Of a stretch of 30,292 nucleotides of DNA, positions 15,787 to 23,806 are shown in pieces (the first letter of the stretch is position 1; each line of letters starts with the position of its first letter). Where the stretch lies: positions 1-30,292 of the IMG/VR virus record IMGVR_UViG_3300021964_000321; one strand, 5' to 3'. A program made the position numbers and the translations under genes. The notes beneath the pieces were generated by a model that did not search any database, was not told the origin of the DNA, and saw nothing but the letters and a program-made list of their open reading frames with translations. Source of the stretch: a virus.

Positions 15787-18700
15787 TGGCAGTAAATATT
15801 AAAAGAAGTAATAGAGATAATGATAGAATCTTTGACCGTTTTGTAGATAAGACCTTTACTACAGAAACTGGACACAAAGCTATATTCTCACCTACAAAAG
15901 GCGGGTCTAATACTAGTTGGCAAAACCATATACTTATTGTAGGATTAGAAGTTACTTATACTGATGGTAAAACAGAAAGTTACGACATCAGTGCGGGGAT
16001 TATTCAAGAAATAACAACAGAAAGAAAAAGTGCTATTGCTAGTATTACAGTTTCTTCACTTGATAAAGCATTATCAGATTTAAATGCTGAAAAAATAAAA
16101 GACGGTGACCAGTTCCATGAAAACCGAAAATTAAGTTTTTTATTAAATACTATATTACTTGAAGTATTTAAAGATAAGCAACAAAATTTATCAGATGAGA
16201 AAAGAGTTTCATCTGAATTATTAACGATTAAAACAATCGATAACAAATTAGGTTATTGGAGTTTAGATACTTATCCAGGCTTTGATGGTAGTAGTTTTAC
16301 ACCACAGCCAAATGGAGTACCAGCAACCCCGATGACTGCATTAACAACAAATGAGGATAGGAGCATAATATATGTAGCATGTGGTGGAGTAAATACAAAT
16401 AGCTCTACCGCAGGTTTAAGTGCTACTAATCAAGATAGAAGACCAGAATTGTGGCAATATGACATTGATGAAGATCTATGGACATACCTAGCAACCACAT
16501 CAGGTGAAGATATTTTTGCAAAAGCTCCTATCCACGAATTATTTTATAATACTTTTGACGAAAAGATATATGGGATTATATGGAAGGACTATGGGGATGT
16601 TCAATCTGATGTTGAAAATAAAGCCAATAAGTTAAACTGGATTTGTCCACCTGCTACAATATTTGAGTGGAGTCCTACTAACGATGATAGGGAAAGTGCA
16701 TTTTTAAATGATGATACTCATTCTACTGATATAACAAATTATTGGCCAGGAAAATGGGATTTTAGAATGATGTATCCTTTTGACCACTCAAGTAAAGCAG
16801 GGGCATCAAGATATACTAGTACACAAAAAAATAATGCTACTGTTAAAACTGGGGAATTAGAAACACACAAACTAACCTATGGTAGAGCAGGAGTAGGTAA
16901 CTTTACATCATATAGATATATTAATATGCCTTTTGGACCAGCGGGTCAACAAGGTTTTAGTAATAGCCACGAATCAAGAAGAGCAACACATTGGATGCAC
17001 CCTCAAGTTTCAGGATACGATGATACACAAAGACCAACAAATGATATCTTTGGAGCAACAACAGAATTGGTTCCTACAACATCCGCAACGGGAGTTACAG
17101 CATGGACAGGGGCTTCAGGTAGTACAGCTCCAACAGGATGGACAACGATAGGAACACCAAACTTTAGTTTAAGTAGTGGAGTATTAACTGTAGGTACTGA
17201 TGATGACAATGACGGCTTCAAATTTGTTTTATCCTCACCTGTTAATAATATGACAGTTTATAAATTAAGAATAACAGGTACTAATTTTAAAATTCAAATT
17301 ACTAATTCAGACGCATCTTCACCTCAACTACATTCACAAGTTTATGGGCCATTAGGTATGTCAAATACTGACGGCTATACTTCAACAGATCATGGAAATG
17401 GAGATTATTATTTTGCTGCATTAGATACAAATGCAATCCCAGGATGGCGCAGTGCTGATAAGTTAAGTGTATATGTAACTGCTGAAAATCATGGTAGTGA
17501 TTTGGTTATGACTAATCTTAGTTTAGCAATTGCTCATCATTGGGATAACTGGCATAACCTTTCCCGAATGGCTGCTGAAAATATTCCTATAACCCATTAT
17601 TCAAAAATTATAGGAGCAACTAGTATTCGTAGACCTACCCACCAATTCAAAGGTGAGTCTGCAGGATTTAATGACGGACAGGGAGAACCTGATATAGCTA
17701 CTGACCGACTTTTTGCTAATCACGTTGGACCTCATCAATGGTTTTATAATATGTTTGATGATTCAGTAACAACAGGTACAGTAACCTCGGCCCAGATAGA
17801 TACTAATCATAGAGATGATATTGAAGATAATTATACAGGTACTACTACAAAATTAAACGCCCAGGTTTTTCAGGCATCCGGTGAAGGTTTGACCGATACA
17901 AGCTTTACTGATATTGAAGACTTACAGCCTTCGCCTTGGAAAAATGACTCTGCAGCTTCACATCCGCAATATATAGGCTGGGGTAACCCTATACTCTCTT
18001 GGACAGGTCAAAGAAATGAAGAAATGGTAATGGAGTTTAATGGTATTGCACAAGATAGACGTAACTTATCACAAATCGGAAGTGATGGTATGCACCCGAT
18101 GTATGGTCCTAATGATTTAGAAGACGGTATACAACCAGATGTTTCAAAAAGAAATCAAGTAGGTTCAAGAAATATTGATTCTAATTCAGTTAATACTGAT
18201 CCCTGGGCTAGTACTACTTCTCAATTCAATAATCAATATGGGTTTAATGATGCTTTCTATGCTAATGAAGCTTACATAGCTGATATAGGCCCTCATCAAT
18301 CTACGGGACAAGAAGGATTTGGTAGTGGTATATCACCAATTGCTGGGATTCAAGGATTAAATGCTAGTGATGGAGATGCTCAAATAAGTAATCAAGGATT
18401 CGGTTATGGCTCAGTTATAGTTCAAGGATTAGGGGAAAGGGCATTTAGAGAGGGGGATGAAGAAGAAATATATGGTGCAGTAAGGTATACTAATGGGCAA
18501 AAAGGTTGTTTTGTATTTAATCAAGAAGCCGATTCAGGTAAAGGCGTTATTGTATTTCAACAATTCGATGGTACAGCACCAGGAGACGGTTCAAGATTTC
18601 GTTGGGATCCAGATGCAACATCAGGCCAAGCTGGCCACTTTAATTTAAAGTGGAGCTTTATCAAATGTGCTGATACTAGAGATACTTCACCTGCCGATAT

Positions 18701-21512
18701 TACAGCAACAAATGTTGCACCAGTTACACGAAGTGTATCAGCAGTAACACCTCATAGTTATACCGTAGTTCCAATTTATGGTACTGCTGCTTGTAGCGGA
18801 GAAGGCGGTAATATTTATATTGCTACACACGAAAGCAGAACTCACAGTGCTTTATATACCGGATCTAATGAAGATGATATTTTAAACCGTAGTTATATTC
18901 ATAGAGTTGATTTAGGTACAGGGGCTTTTTCAGCTGGGTCAGTTAGTACAACAAAAATTTATGATTCATCAAGTGATGCATCAGTTTATAATAGTGATAT
19001 GGATGGCAGTGCTGACAGTGGAAGATTTGCTAATTATTATGCCTCAAACAGCGGGGCTGATGCTGCTAATAAAACACGTAAGTTTTTAGATTTACATTAC
19101 AGTAGTGATTTAAGTACTAATACAAATGGTACCAATGGGGTATTCGGGACTTGTTTTAAAAGAGATTCAATATTAGCAGAATATGGAGATACGGGGGTTT
19201 ATGAACCTTGTCATGAAGTATTTGTATGGGCAGGGACCAATAATGCTTTAAAAGTTTTAGACCATGATATTCAAAATGGGGCAAGCTATGATGCAGTAGG
19301 TTTTACAGGGTTTACTAACACAGCAGGAAAATTTGGGGCAAGCGTACTATCAATAGGTAGTAATAAAGGGATTGCATATTTTAGATTACAAAAAGCTTCG
19401 CCTTCACCTGCTACAGTACGTGACCAAATAGGTATAGGACTTAAAGTTAATTATTTATATTCTCCTTCAGCAGGTACATTTAACGCAGGTAACTTTATTG
19501 ATGACTTAACTGTTGCCAATACTAAAAAATTATATAGTAATGAAGGTATGATTGCTCATGGTCAAGCAGTAACAGGATTAATTGATAAAGGGTCTGAGAA
19601 TGAAAGAGAAGGAGTATTTACAGCTTTTGATGACTATAGGGGCTGGTATCAAACTTCTCAAATAGCTAAAAATAAATTTGCTTTTGCTTCTATAAAACAC
19701 TTCTTCAAGGTTGATGATAGACTGGTAGACCCAAGGGTAGAACTAGCTGATTTTACAGGATTGAAGGGGTTTGATGCTATATCAAAATTAGCTACAGCAA
19801 ACAATATGGTATTTGGTTTTGATGTAGAACAATTCTTTTTAATTAATCGTGATACCCGAACAACTACCCATACAATTGAAGGCCTTGAAGGTGATATTAT
19901 AAATTTAAAGAAATCAATAGATAATGATATTAGGAATGTTATTTCAATCCAGCCTTTTAGACCTCAAGTAAAAGATATTGAGTGGGAAGTAACACATGTA
20001 GGAGGCGAAGAAGTATTAACCGATAATCAATTATTTAATGGAGAGTTTACAATAACTCCTAATACACATAGAGAAGCATCTATAAATTTAATCTGTACAA
20101 AACAGGGTAGATTAACCAAAGATAGTTTAACTGATTCAACAGCCAATGCAGTTGATTCGATTACTAATTTAGGAAGCAGACCGTTAATCCCATTATTTAA
20201 ATGGAGAACACATGCCCCAACAAAACAAGTTGTATTAATGAAAGATATGTCTGATACTGATGAAAGTTGTTTTGTAAATACTTTATTTGCGAGCGGAAAT
20301 AGAGTTATCAGAAAAGGAGAGATTGCTATATTTACAAATCCTACAACTTTTGAACAGGTAGGTAGGGTTATTGTAAGTGTTAATACTGCTCAAAATAAAA
20401 TAATTTTAGAAGATACACCGGGATTTGAGATATTAGCTAATACACCGATAAATATTGTTACTACCCATACGGGGTCTGATAAAACATCAACGGGTGGATC
20501 CAATATAACTAATTATGGTATTAGATATTCTGATGAGGGTGTATCAGTAATTACTGATGTTACTACTGAACATACCGCACACGGGGTTTGTAATCAGGGT
20601 AATTATTCACACTACGATGCTCAAAGTACTTGTGAGAGTGCAGGACATACTTGGACACCTGTTACACGATTAACCGTAAATAACATTAGGCCTTTTGCAG
20701 GTTCAAAGATTACAGCTTATTCACCGGAAAATTATAAGCATTATTCGTATCTGGTTACTACATTGCCTACTTCACAAATTCAATCAATAACTTTACCAGA
20801 CCAAGCAGACAGTTCTAATGCTACATCTATAGTAAATGCCGCAACTGAAATTGGTAGTAATTCACCAACTGCTTGGGTAAAAGCAATAGATGAAGAAAAT
20901 GCATATATTTATTTACATGGGTCTTATCCGTCATTTTCTGTAGGAGATATACTGAATGCACACTATGCTATGGCACCTGCTACTTTAATTATGCAAACAG
21001 CCGACGGGGCAATACAACCCCCACCTTATACATCAGTACAACAAGATTTACCCGAAGGATTAGGAACATGGTCATGGAAATGTGATAGTACTGCTGACAA
21101 ATTTAATATCAGAGATATTATAAATTTAAAATTTCAAGGTATCCGACTTGAAAAAGATTCAGGATCTATTTATACTGTAGCAGATTCAACCTCTATTGCC
21201 CGATACGGTCAACGTCCCTGGAATTTTCCAGACAATAGATTTATTAGACATGATAAGTCTGAATATTGGGGTTCAAAATATTTAAATGAATATGGAGACC
21301 CTAAATATGCTATAGACTTAACTATAACATTTGACCCTACACTAACATTTACAACACCGGCAGGTAATGCACTGAGGAAGATTAAAATTATTGATGAAGT
21401 TATGTTTCCGGGAATATCAGGCTTTTCAGTATCAGGTTATATAAGAGAATTAACAAATAATGTAAAATCATTAACTACTTCTATTAAACTTAGGACAGAT
21501 GAAAAATATTAA
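15786..21512 (+). CDS. Giant tail-tip hub protein with large propeller-like insertion
   Basis: 1908 residues, the longest gene. Residues 1-120 are a beta domain (YTDGKTESYDISAGIIQEIT, ERKSAIASITVSSLDKAL) like the first domain of gp27-type hub proteins. Residues ~1310-1400 hold the second typical part: FTGLKGFDAISKLATANNMV, then FGFDVEQFFLINR and LEGDIINLKKSIDNDIRNVI. Between them lies an insertion of about 1100 residues, rich in Gly/Ser/Asn/aromatics, starting with kelch-like strands (LWQYDIDEDLWTYLATT, IHELFYNTFDEKIYGIIW). A Cys-pair mini-motif (VCNQGNYSHYDAQSTCESAG) occurs near 1600-1620. The C-terminus (MFPGISGFSVSGYIRELTNN) returns to a tail-ring strand. It probably forms the tip that contacts the host. 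SD and overlap couple it to its neighbours. Confidence 0.68.
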   Translation: MAVNIKRSNRDNDRIFDRFVDKTFTTETGHKAIFSPTKGGSNTSWQNHILIVGLEVTYTDGKTESYDISAGIIQEITTERKSAIASITVSSLDKALSDLNAEKIKDGDQFHENRKLSFLLNTILLEVFKDKQQNLSDEKRVSSELLTIKTIDNKLGYWSLDTYPGFDGSSFTPQPNGVPATPMTALTTNEDRSIIYVACGGVNTNSSTAGLSATNQDRRPELWQYDIDEDLWTYLATTSGEDIFAKAPIHELFYNTFDEKIYGIIWKDYGDVQSDVENKANKLNWICPPATIFEWSPTNDDRESAFLNDDTHSTDITNYWPGKWDFRMMYPFDHSSKAGASRYTSTQKNNATVKTGELETHKLTYGRAGVGNFTSYRYINMPFGPAGQQGFSNSHESRRATHWMHPQVSGYDDTQRPTNDIFGATTELVPTTSATGVTAWTGASGSTAPTGWTTIGTPNFSLSSGVLTVGTDDDNDGFKFVLSSPVNNMTVYKLRITGTNFKIQITNSDASSPQLHSQVYGPLGMSNTDGYTSTDHGNGDYYFAALDTNAIPGWRSADKLSVYVTAENHGSDLVMTNLSLAIAHHWDNWHNLSRMAAENIPITHYSKIIGATSIRRPTHQFKGESAGFNDGQGEPDIATDRLFANHVGPHQWFYNMFDDSVTTGTVTSAQIDTNHRDDIEDNYTGTTTKLNAQVFQASGEGLTDTSFTDIEDLQPSPWKNDSAASHPQYIGWGNPILSWTGQRNEEMVMEFNGIAQDRRNLSQIGSDGMHPMYGPNDLEDGIQPDVSKRNQVGSRNIDSNSVNTDPWASTTSQFNNQYGFNDAFYANEAYIADIGPHQSTGQEGFGSGISPIAGIQGLNASDGDAQISNQGFGYGSVIVQGLGERAFREGDEEEIYGAVRYTNGQKGCFVFNQEADSGKGVIVFQQFDGTAPGDGSRFRWDPDATSGQAGHFNLKWSFIKCADTRDTSPADITATNVAPVTRSVSAVTPHSYTVVPIYGTAACSGEGGNIYIATHESRTHSALYTGSNEDDILNRSYIHRVDLGTGAFSAGSVSTTKIYDSSSDASVYNSDMDGSADSGRFANYYASNSGADAANKTRKFLDLHYSSDLSTNTNGTNGVFGTCFKRDSILAEYGDTGVYEPCHEVFVWAGTNNALKVLDHDIQNGASYDAVGFTGFTNTAGKFGASVLSIGSNKGIAYFRLQKASPSPATVRDQIGIGLKVNYLYSPSAGTFNAGNFIDDLTVANTKKLYSNEGMIAHGQAVTGLIDKGSENEREGVFTAFDDYRGWYQTSQIAKNKFAFASIKHFFKVDDRLVDPRVELADFTGLKGFDAISKLATANNMVFGFDVEQFFLINRDTRTTTHTIEGLEGDIINLKKSIDNDIRNVISIQPFRPQVKDIEWEVTHVGGEEVLTDNQLFNGEFTITPNTHREASINLICTKQGRLTKDSLTDSTANAVDSITNLGSRPLIPLFKWRTHAPTKQVVLMKDMSDTDESCFVNTLFASGNRVIRKGEIAIFTNPTTFEQVGRVIVSVNTAQNKIILEDTPGFEILANTPINIVTTHTGSDKTSTGGSNITNYGIRYSDEGVSVITDVTTEHTAHGVCNQGNYSHYDAQSTCESAGHTWTPVTRLTVNNIRPFAGSKITAYSPENYKHYSYLVTTLPTSQIQSITLPDQADSSNATSIVNAATEIGSNSPTAWVKAIDEENAYIYLHGSYPSFSVGDILNAHYAMAPATLIMQTADGAIQPPPYTSVQQDLPEGLGTWSWKCDSTADKFNIRDIINLKFQGIRLEKDSGSIYTVADSTSIARYGQRPWNFPDNRFIRHDKSEYWGSKYLNEYGDPKYAIDLTITFDPTLTFTTPAGNALRKIKIIDEVMFPGISGFSVSGYIRELTNNVKSLTTSIKLRTDEKY

Positions 21513-21762
21513 ACAAGCAGATGTAGTAAACCAGGGAGACGGATTACCTGATTGGATGCAATTTATAATTAGTTTATTAATGTTTGCTTTATTTAGTTGG
21601 GTGTTGTATTTATTATTTCATCCTACACTAGAATTAGATGAAAAACATAGAGATTTATTAAATATATTATTAGGCGGATTTATTGCCATGTTTGGTAAAG
21701 TCATAGACTTTTGGTTTAAACAAGGCAATAAAAAACAAGGAGAAACAAAAAATGAGAAGTAA
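21499..21762 (+). CDS. Two-helix membrane protein, holin-like
   Basis: 87 residues starting 14 bases before the end of the hub gene. There are two clear membrane segments: about 20-43 (MQFIISLLMFALFSWVLYLL) and about 54-73 (LLNILLGGFIAMFGKVIDFW), joined by a charged loop (HPTLELDEKHRD). The C-terminus is Lys-rich (KQGNKKQGETKNEK). Size, two helices and a positively charged tail fit class II holins, which open the inner membrane for endolysin. No endolysin gene is seen next to it, so the name remains tentative. AGGA is very close to the ATG (three bases), so expression may depend on coupling to upstream translation. Confidence 0.55.
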   Translation: MKNIKQADVVNQGDGLPDWMQFIISLLMFALFSWVLYLLFHPTLELDEKHRDLLNILLGGFIAMFGKVIDFWFKQGNKKQGETKNEK

Positions 21763-21955
21763 ATTATTACAAGCTAGTAAACTTCACTTTGAAGCACATG
21801 TTGAAAAGCATAGAATTAATATTGAAGCAATACTTGAAAACCCTACAGCTATTCCTGGGCACCCAGATATTATGGATGCTATTGAAAAGGAATTAGAAGA
21901 AGTAGAAAAATATGACAGTTTACTGGAAATGTTAGATAAATATTTTGAGGAATAA
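21752..21955 (+). CDS. Small helical acidic protein, unknown
   Basis: 67 residues with AAGGAG before the ATG, overlapping the holin-like gene by 11 bases. It appears to be helix-turn-helix in shape: LQASKLHFEAHVEKHRINIE, a Pro/Gly turn (NPTAIPGHPD), and a Glu/Leu-rich helix (AIEKELEEVEKYDSLLEMLD). No membrane segment. Such a small soluble partner after a holin could regulate lysis or be a tail chaperone; nothing in the sequence decides between these. The family is not recognised. Confidence 0.55.
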   Translation: MRSKLLQASKLHFEAHVEKHRINIEAILENPTAIPGHPDIMDAIEKELEEVEKYDSLLEMLDKYFEE

Positions 21956-23098
21956 ATGAGAGTATCCCATTGGACAGATTTTGCACCCAGTAGTTCACAA
22001 ATCGATAATTACTATGGTGGAGTAGTAGGATCACCTGAGGTAGGTTATAATGCTTTTGATACCCGAGACAGGGCTTTTATGTCAGTTGCATATCGACTAC
22101 ATGTAGCTGCAGCCCAAAATGGTTATCATCACTTTGTAGGAATGTACACATCATTACAAGGTGTAGCTTTTGAAAACGCTTGTGTTAAAAAAGATTGTCG
22201 TACGGGATACCATCATATCAATATAAATTTTTCAATGCCATCACCTGATTTTGATAATGGATTATCAGGAACCACATTAGAGGAATGGAATGAGCAAAGC
22301 TACAGAAGCTCATTTATGTATGCAGGTGAACTTGGATTGTATAATTATGAAGCTTCAGCTAAAAGCGGTACTTCTGCTGATAGTGAATTTATTGCTTATG
22401 GTGCTAACAGTACTTGGGCTGAAAACACAATTGGTATGGATAGTATTACTTATACAGGACGTATCAATGATTTATTTGTATTAAGGCCAACTCTTGTTAA
22501 ACCAGATGATCCTGATACTTGGTATGATCTTTGGAATCATGCACAATATGCTGGAACAAGTGGTGGACAACAAATGTTTTTTACCGGTATCCCAATGGCA
22601 CATCCAAGATTTGCTATAAATACTTTTACAACTAGTCCTAGCGGGACAGCATCTGGAGCAGGAGGAGGCGGAGGAGGCGCACCAAGTCCTTCAACTAGTT
22701 GGAGTGAAACAAGTTATCACCCAAGTACTCCTATTTTAAATCCAATTACCTATGAATCTTTTAGGACAAAAATATTCACTATTGCATTAACAGCGGGTAG
22801 TGGTAATACAACTATCACTTGGAACCAGCCGGGCGGTATAGGTGGAAGTTTAACAGGTACGGTTAAATTAAAGGCTAGTACAACAGGTTATCCAACAACT
22901 TCTGAAGTAACTGCAACCTCTGGTACAAGCCAGACTATTACCCATTCTTCCTCATTTACGGGTACTTATTATGTAAGACTAAACTATGAACCTGCAGTAA
23001 GTACAACTAGTGCAGAGACTATTACTATTCAGTTTTCAAATAACTCGCCTGCTGTAACTAAATCCGATACCGTGAGTGTAAAAACTCAAGAGAAATAG
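21956..23098 (+). CDS. Fibre-like protein with poly-glycine hinge
   Basis: 380 residues, the last + strand gene, starting directly after the upstream TAA with GAGGA in front. It has three parts. Residues 1-~228 are a mixed domain with many aromatic and His residues (HVAAAQNGYHHFVGMYTSLQ, GYHHININFSMPSP). Residues 234-250 are a flexible hinge (GAGGGGGGAPSPSTS). Residues ~265-380 are a Thr/Ser-rich beta domain resembling an immunoglobulin or fibronectin fold (FTIALTAGSGNTTITWNQP, GTYYVRLNYEP, ETITIQFSNN). A rigid head, a hinge and a beta sandwich suggest a virion fibre or receptor-binding component. No catalytic motif is seen. A terminator follows 40 bases later. Confidence 0.5.
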   Translation: MRVSHWTDFAPSSSQIDNYYGGVVGSPEVGYNAFDTRDRAFMSVAYRLHVAAAQNGYHHFVGMYTSLQGVAFENACVKKDCRTGYHHININFSMPSPDFDNGLSGTTLEEWNEQSYRSSFMYAGELGLYNYEASAKSGTSADSEFIAYGANSTWAENTIGMDSITYTGRINDLFVLRPTLVKPDDPDTWYDLWNHAQYAGTSGGQQMFFTGIPMAHPRFAINTFTTSPSGTASGAGGGGGGAPSPSTSWSETSYHPSTPILNPITYESFRTKIFTIALTAGSGNTTITWNQPGGIGGSLTGTVKLKASTTGYPTTSEVTATSGTSQTITHSSSFTGTYYVRLNYEPAVSTTSAETITIQFSNNSPAVTKSDTVSVKTQEK

Positions 23099-23103
23099 AT
23101 TTT

Positions 23104-23133
23104 ATACACGACCTCCCTTCCCTAACCGTGTAT
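23104..23133. repeat. Inverted repeat between convergent modules
   Basis: ATACACG (23104-23110) and CGTGTAT (23127-23133) are perfect inverted repeats around a 16-base pyrimidine-rich loop. They lie just before the main terminator and could form a further hairpin or bind a protein dimer; no T-run follows on either strand. Confidence 0.45.
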
Positions 23134-23138
23134 CACCA

Positions 23139-23175
23139 AGAAACCCCAACCGAAAGGCTGGGGTTTCTCTTTTTT
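23139..23175 (+). terminator. Rho-independent terminator of the structural operon
   Basis: AGAAACCCCAACC pairs with GGCTGGGGTTTCT around a GAAA tetraloop, followed by CTCTTTTTT-like T-rich tail. One internal A-C mismatch occurs in the + RNA; in the - RNA the same position is a G-U pair, so the stem is complete there, but no T-run follows on that side. It ends the late operon and stops it from running into the convergent early module, and may hinder read-through in the other direction. Confidence 0.88.
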
Positions 23176-23201
23176 ACAAACAAATAGGAGGTATGTTTGA
23201 A

Positions 23202-23405
23202 TTATTCTGCGGCTTCTTCGTCTTTGAAAAGTACTTCTTTCATAGCAGCTTCGATAGTTTCATATAAAGCTTCTAAGATCTTTTCTTCAGTTCCTTCGCC
23301 AATGATTGGAATGTCAACATTTTCATTAAGTTTAGTAATAATCTTATCTTTTGTTTCTTCGTTAAACATGTGATCTGCAATCATTTTTAATAGTACTTTG
23401 TTCAT
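23202..23405 (-). CDS. Small conserved-looking phage protein, unknown
   Basis: 67 residues with CCAGGAGATA before the ATG. The protein is helical; the central segment LNENVDIPIIGEGTEEKILE is a pattern that recurs in small phage proteins of unknown function (Leu-Asn-x-x-Val-Asp-Ile-Pro-hydrophobic, then a Thr-Glu-Glu-Lys helix). The end is acidic (FKDEEAAE). It is the last gene of the leftward module, 41 bases after its neighbour and next to the convergent terminator. No enzyme motif or membrane segment is seen. Confidence 0.65.
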   Translation of the reverse strand: MNKVLLKMIADHMFNEETKDKIITKLNENVDIPIIGEGTEEKILEALYETIEAAMKEVLFKDEEAAE

Positions 23406-23446
23406 GGGTATCTCCTGGTTTTTATAGATTAAAGTGACACCCTAAT

Positions 23447-23797
23447 TTAATCACAAAGATGAGAAGTTCGAGGATCTTCTAATAAAACTTGTTTTAAAGC
23501 ATGTCTATAAATTGCATGTCTTCCATCTGCTCGCAATCTACCCCAGACATTACTCATCATTCCTTGGTATATTACAGCTGATGAATCCTCTACTAATACT
23601 TTAACTCTACAACTTAATTTAGTTCCAGCTTCTGATCTTAGTACTTCTGAAACATCTAAACAAAGCTTGTTAAAGTCCTGCTGAGTTCCTGTTTCTTTTT
23701 TTACATCTATTTGCTCATCAGCTTTATCTAAAGTTCCATCCATCTGGACGGGAGTAATTTTAGTAGCTGTTACGGTCTTTTTATTTTTTGTTGCCAT
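23447..23797 (-). CDS. Small protein following the Rad50-like gene, unknown
   Basis: 116 residues with AAGGAG at good spacing. A disordered Lys/Thr-rich N-terminus (MATKNKKTVTATKITPVQMD, residues 1-45) is followed by a compact domain with LCLDVSEVLRSEAGTKLSCR, a strand VKVLVEDSSAVIYQGM and a helix HAIYRHALKQVLLEDPR. It starts nine bases after the end of the Rad50-like gene, so it belongs to the same operon and may serve recombination or replication. Three Cys are present but not arranged as a clear metal site. Family not recognised. Confidence 0.6.
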   Translation of the reverse strand: MATKNKKTVTATKITPVQMDGTLDKADEQIDVKKETGTQQDFNKLCLDVSEVLRSEAGTKLSCRVKVLVEDSSAVIYQGMMSNVWGRLRADGRHAIYRHALKQVLLEDPRTSHLCD

Positions 23798-23806
23798 GTT
23801 AGCTCC

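Noticed and set aside
16250-23098. Diversity-generating retroelement targeting tail-tip or fibre genes
   Set aside because: No reverse transcriptase and no pair of template/variable repeats were seen in the window.
21752-23098. Endolysin in the region after the holin-like gene
   Set aside because: Neither the 67-residue protein nor the fibre-like protein shows lysozyme, amidase or peptidase motifs.
23193-23267. 24-codon + strand frame after AGGAGG just beyond the terminator
   Set aside because: The SD is only one base from the ATG, the frame is antisense to the small - strand gene, and the composition is unlike a protein.
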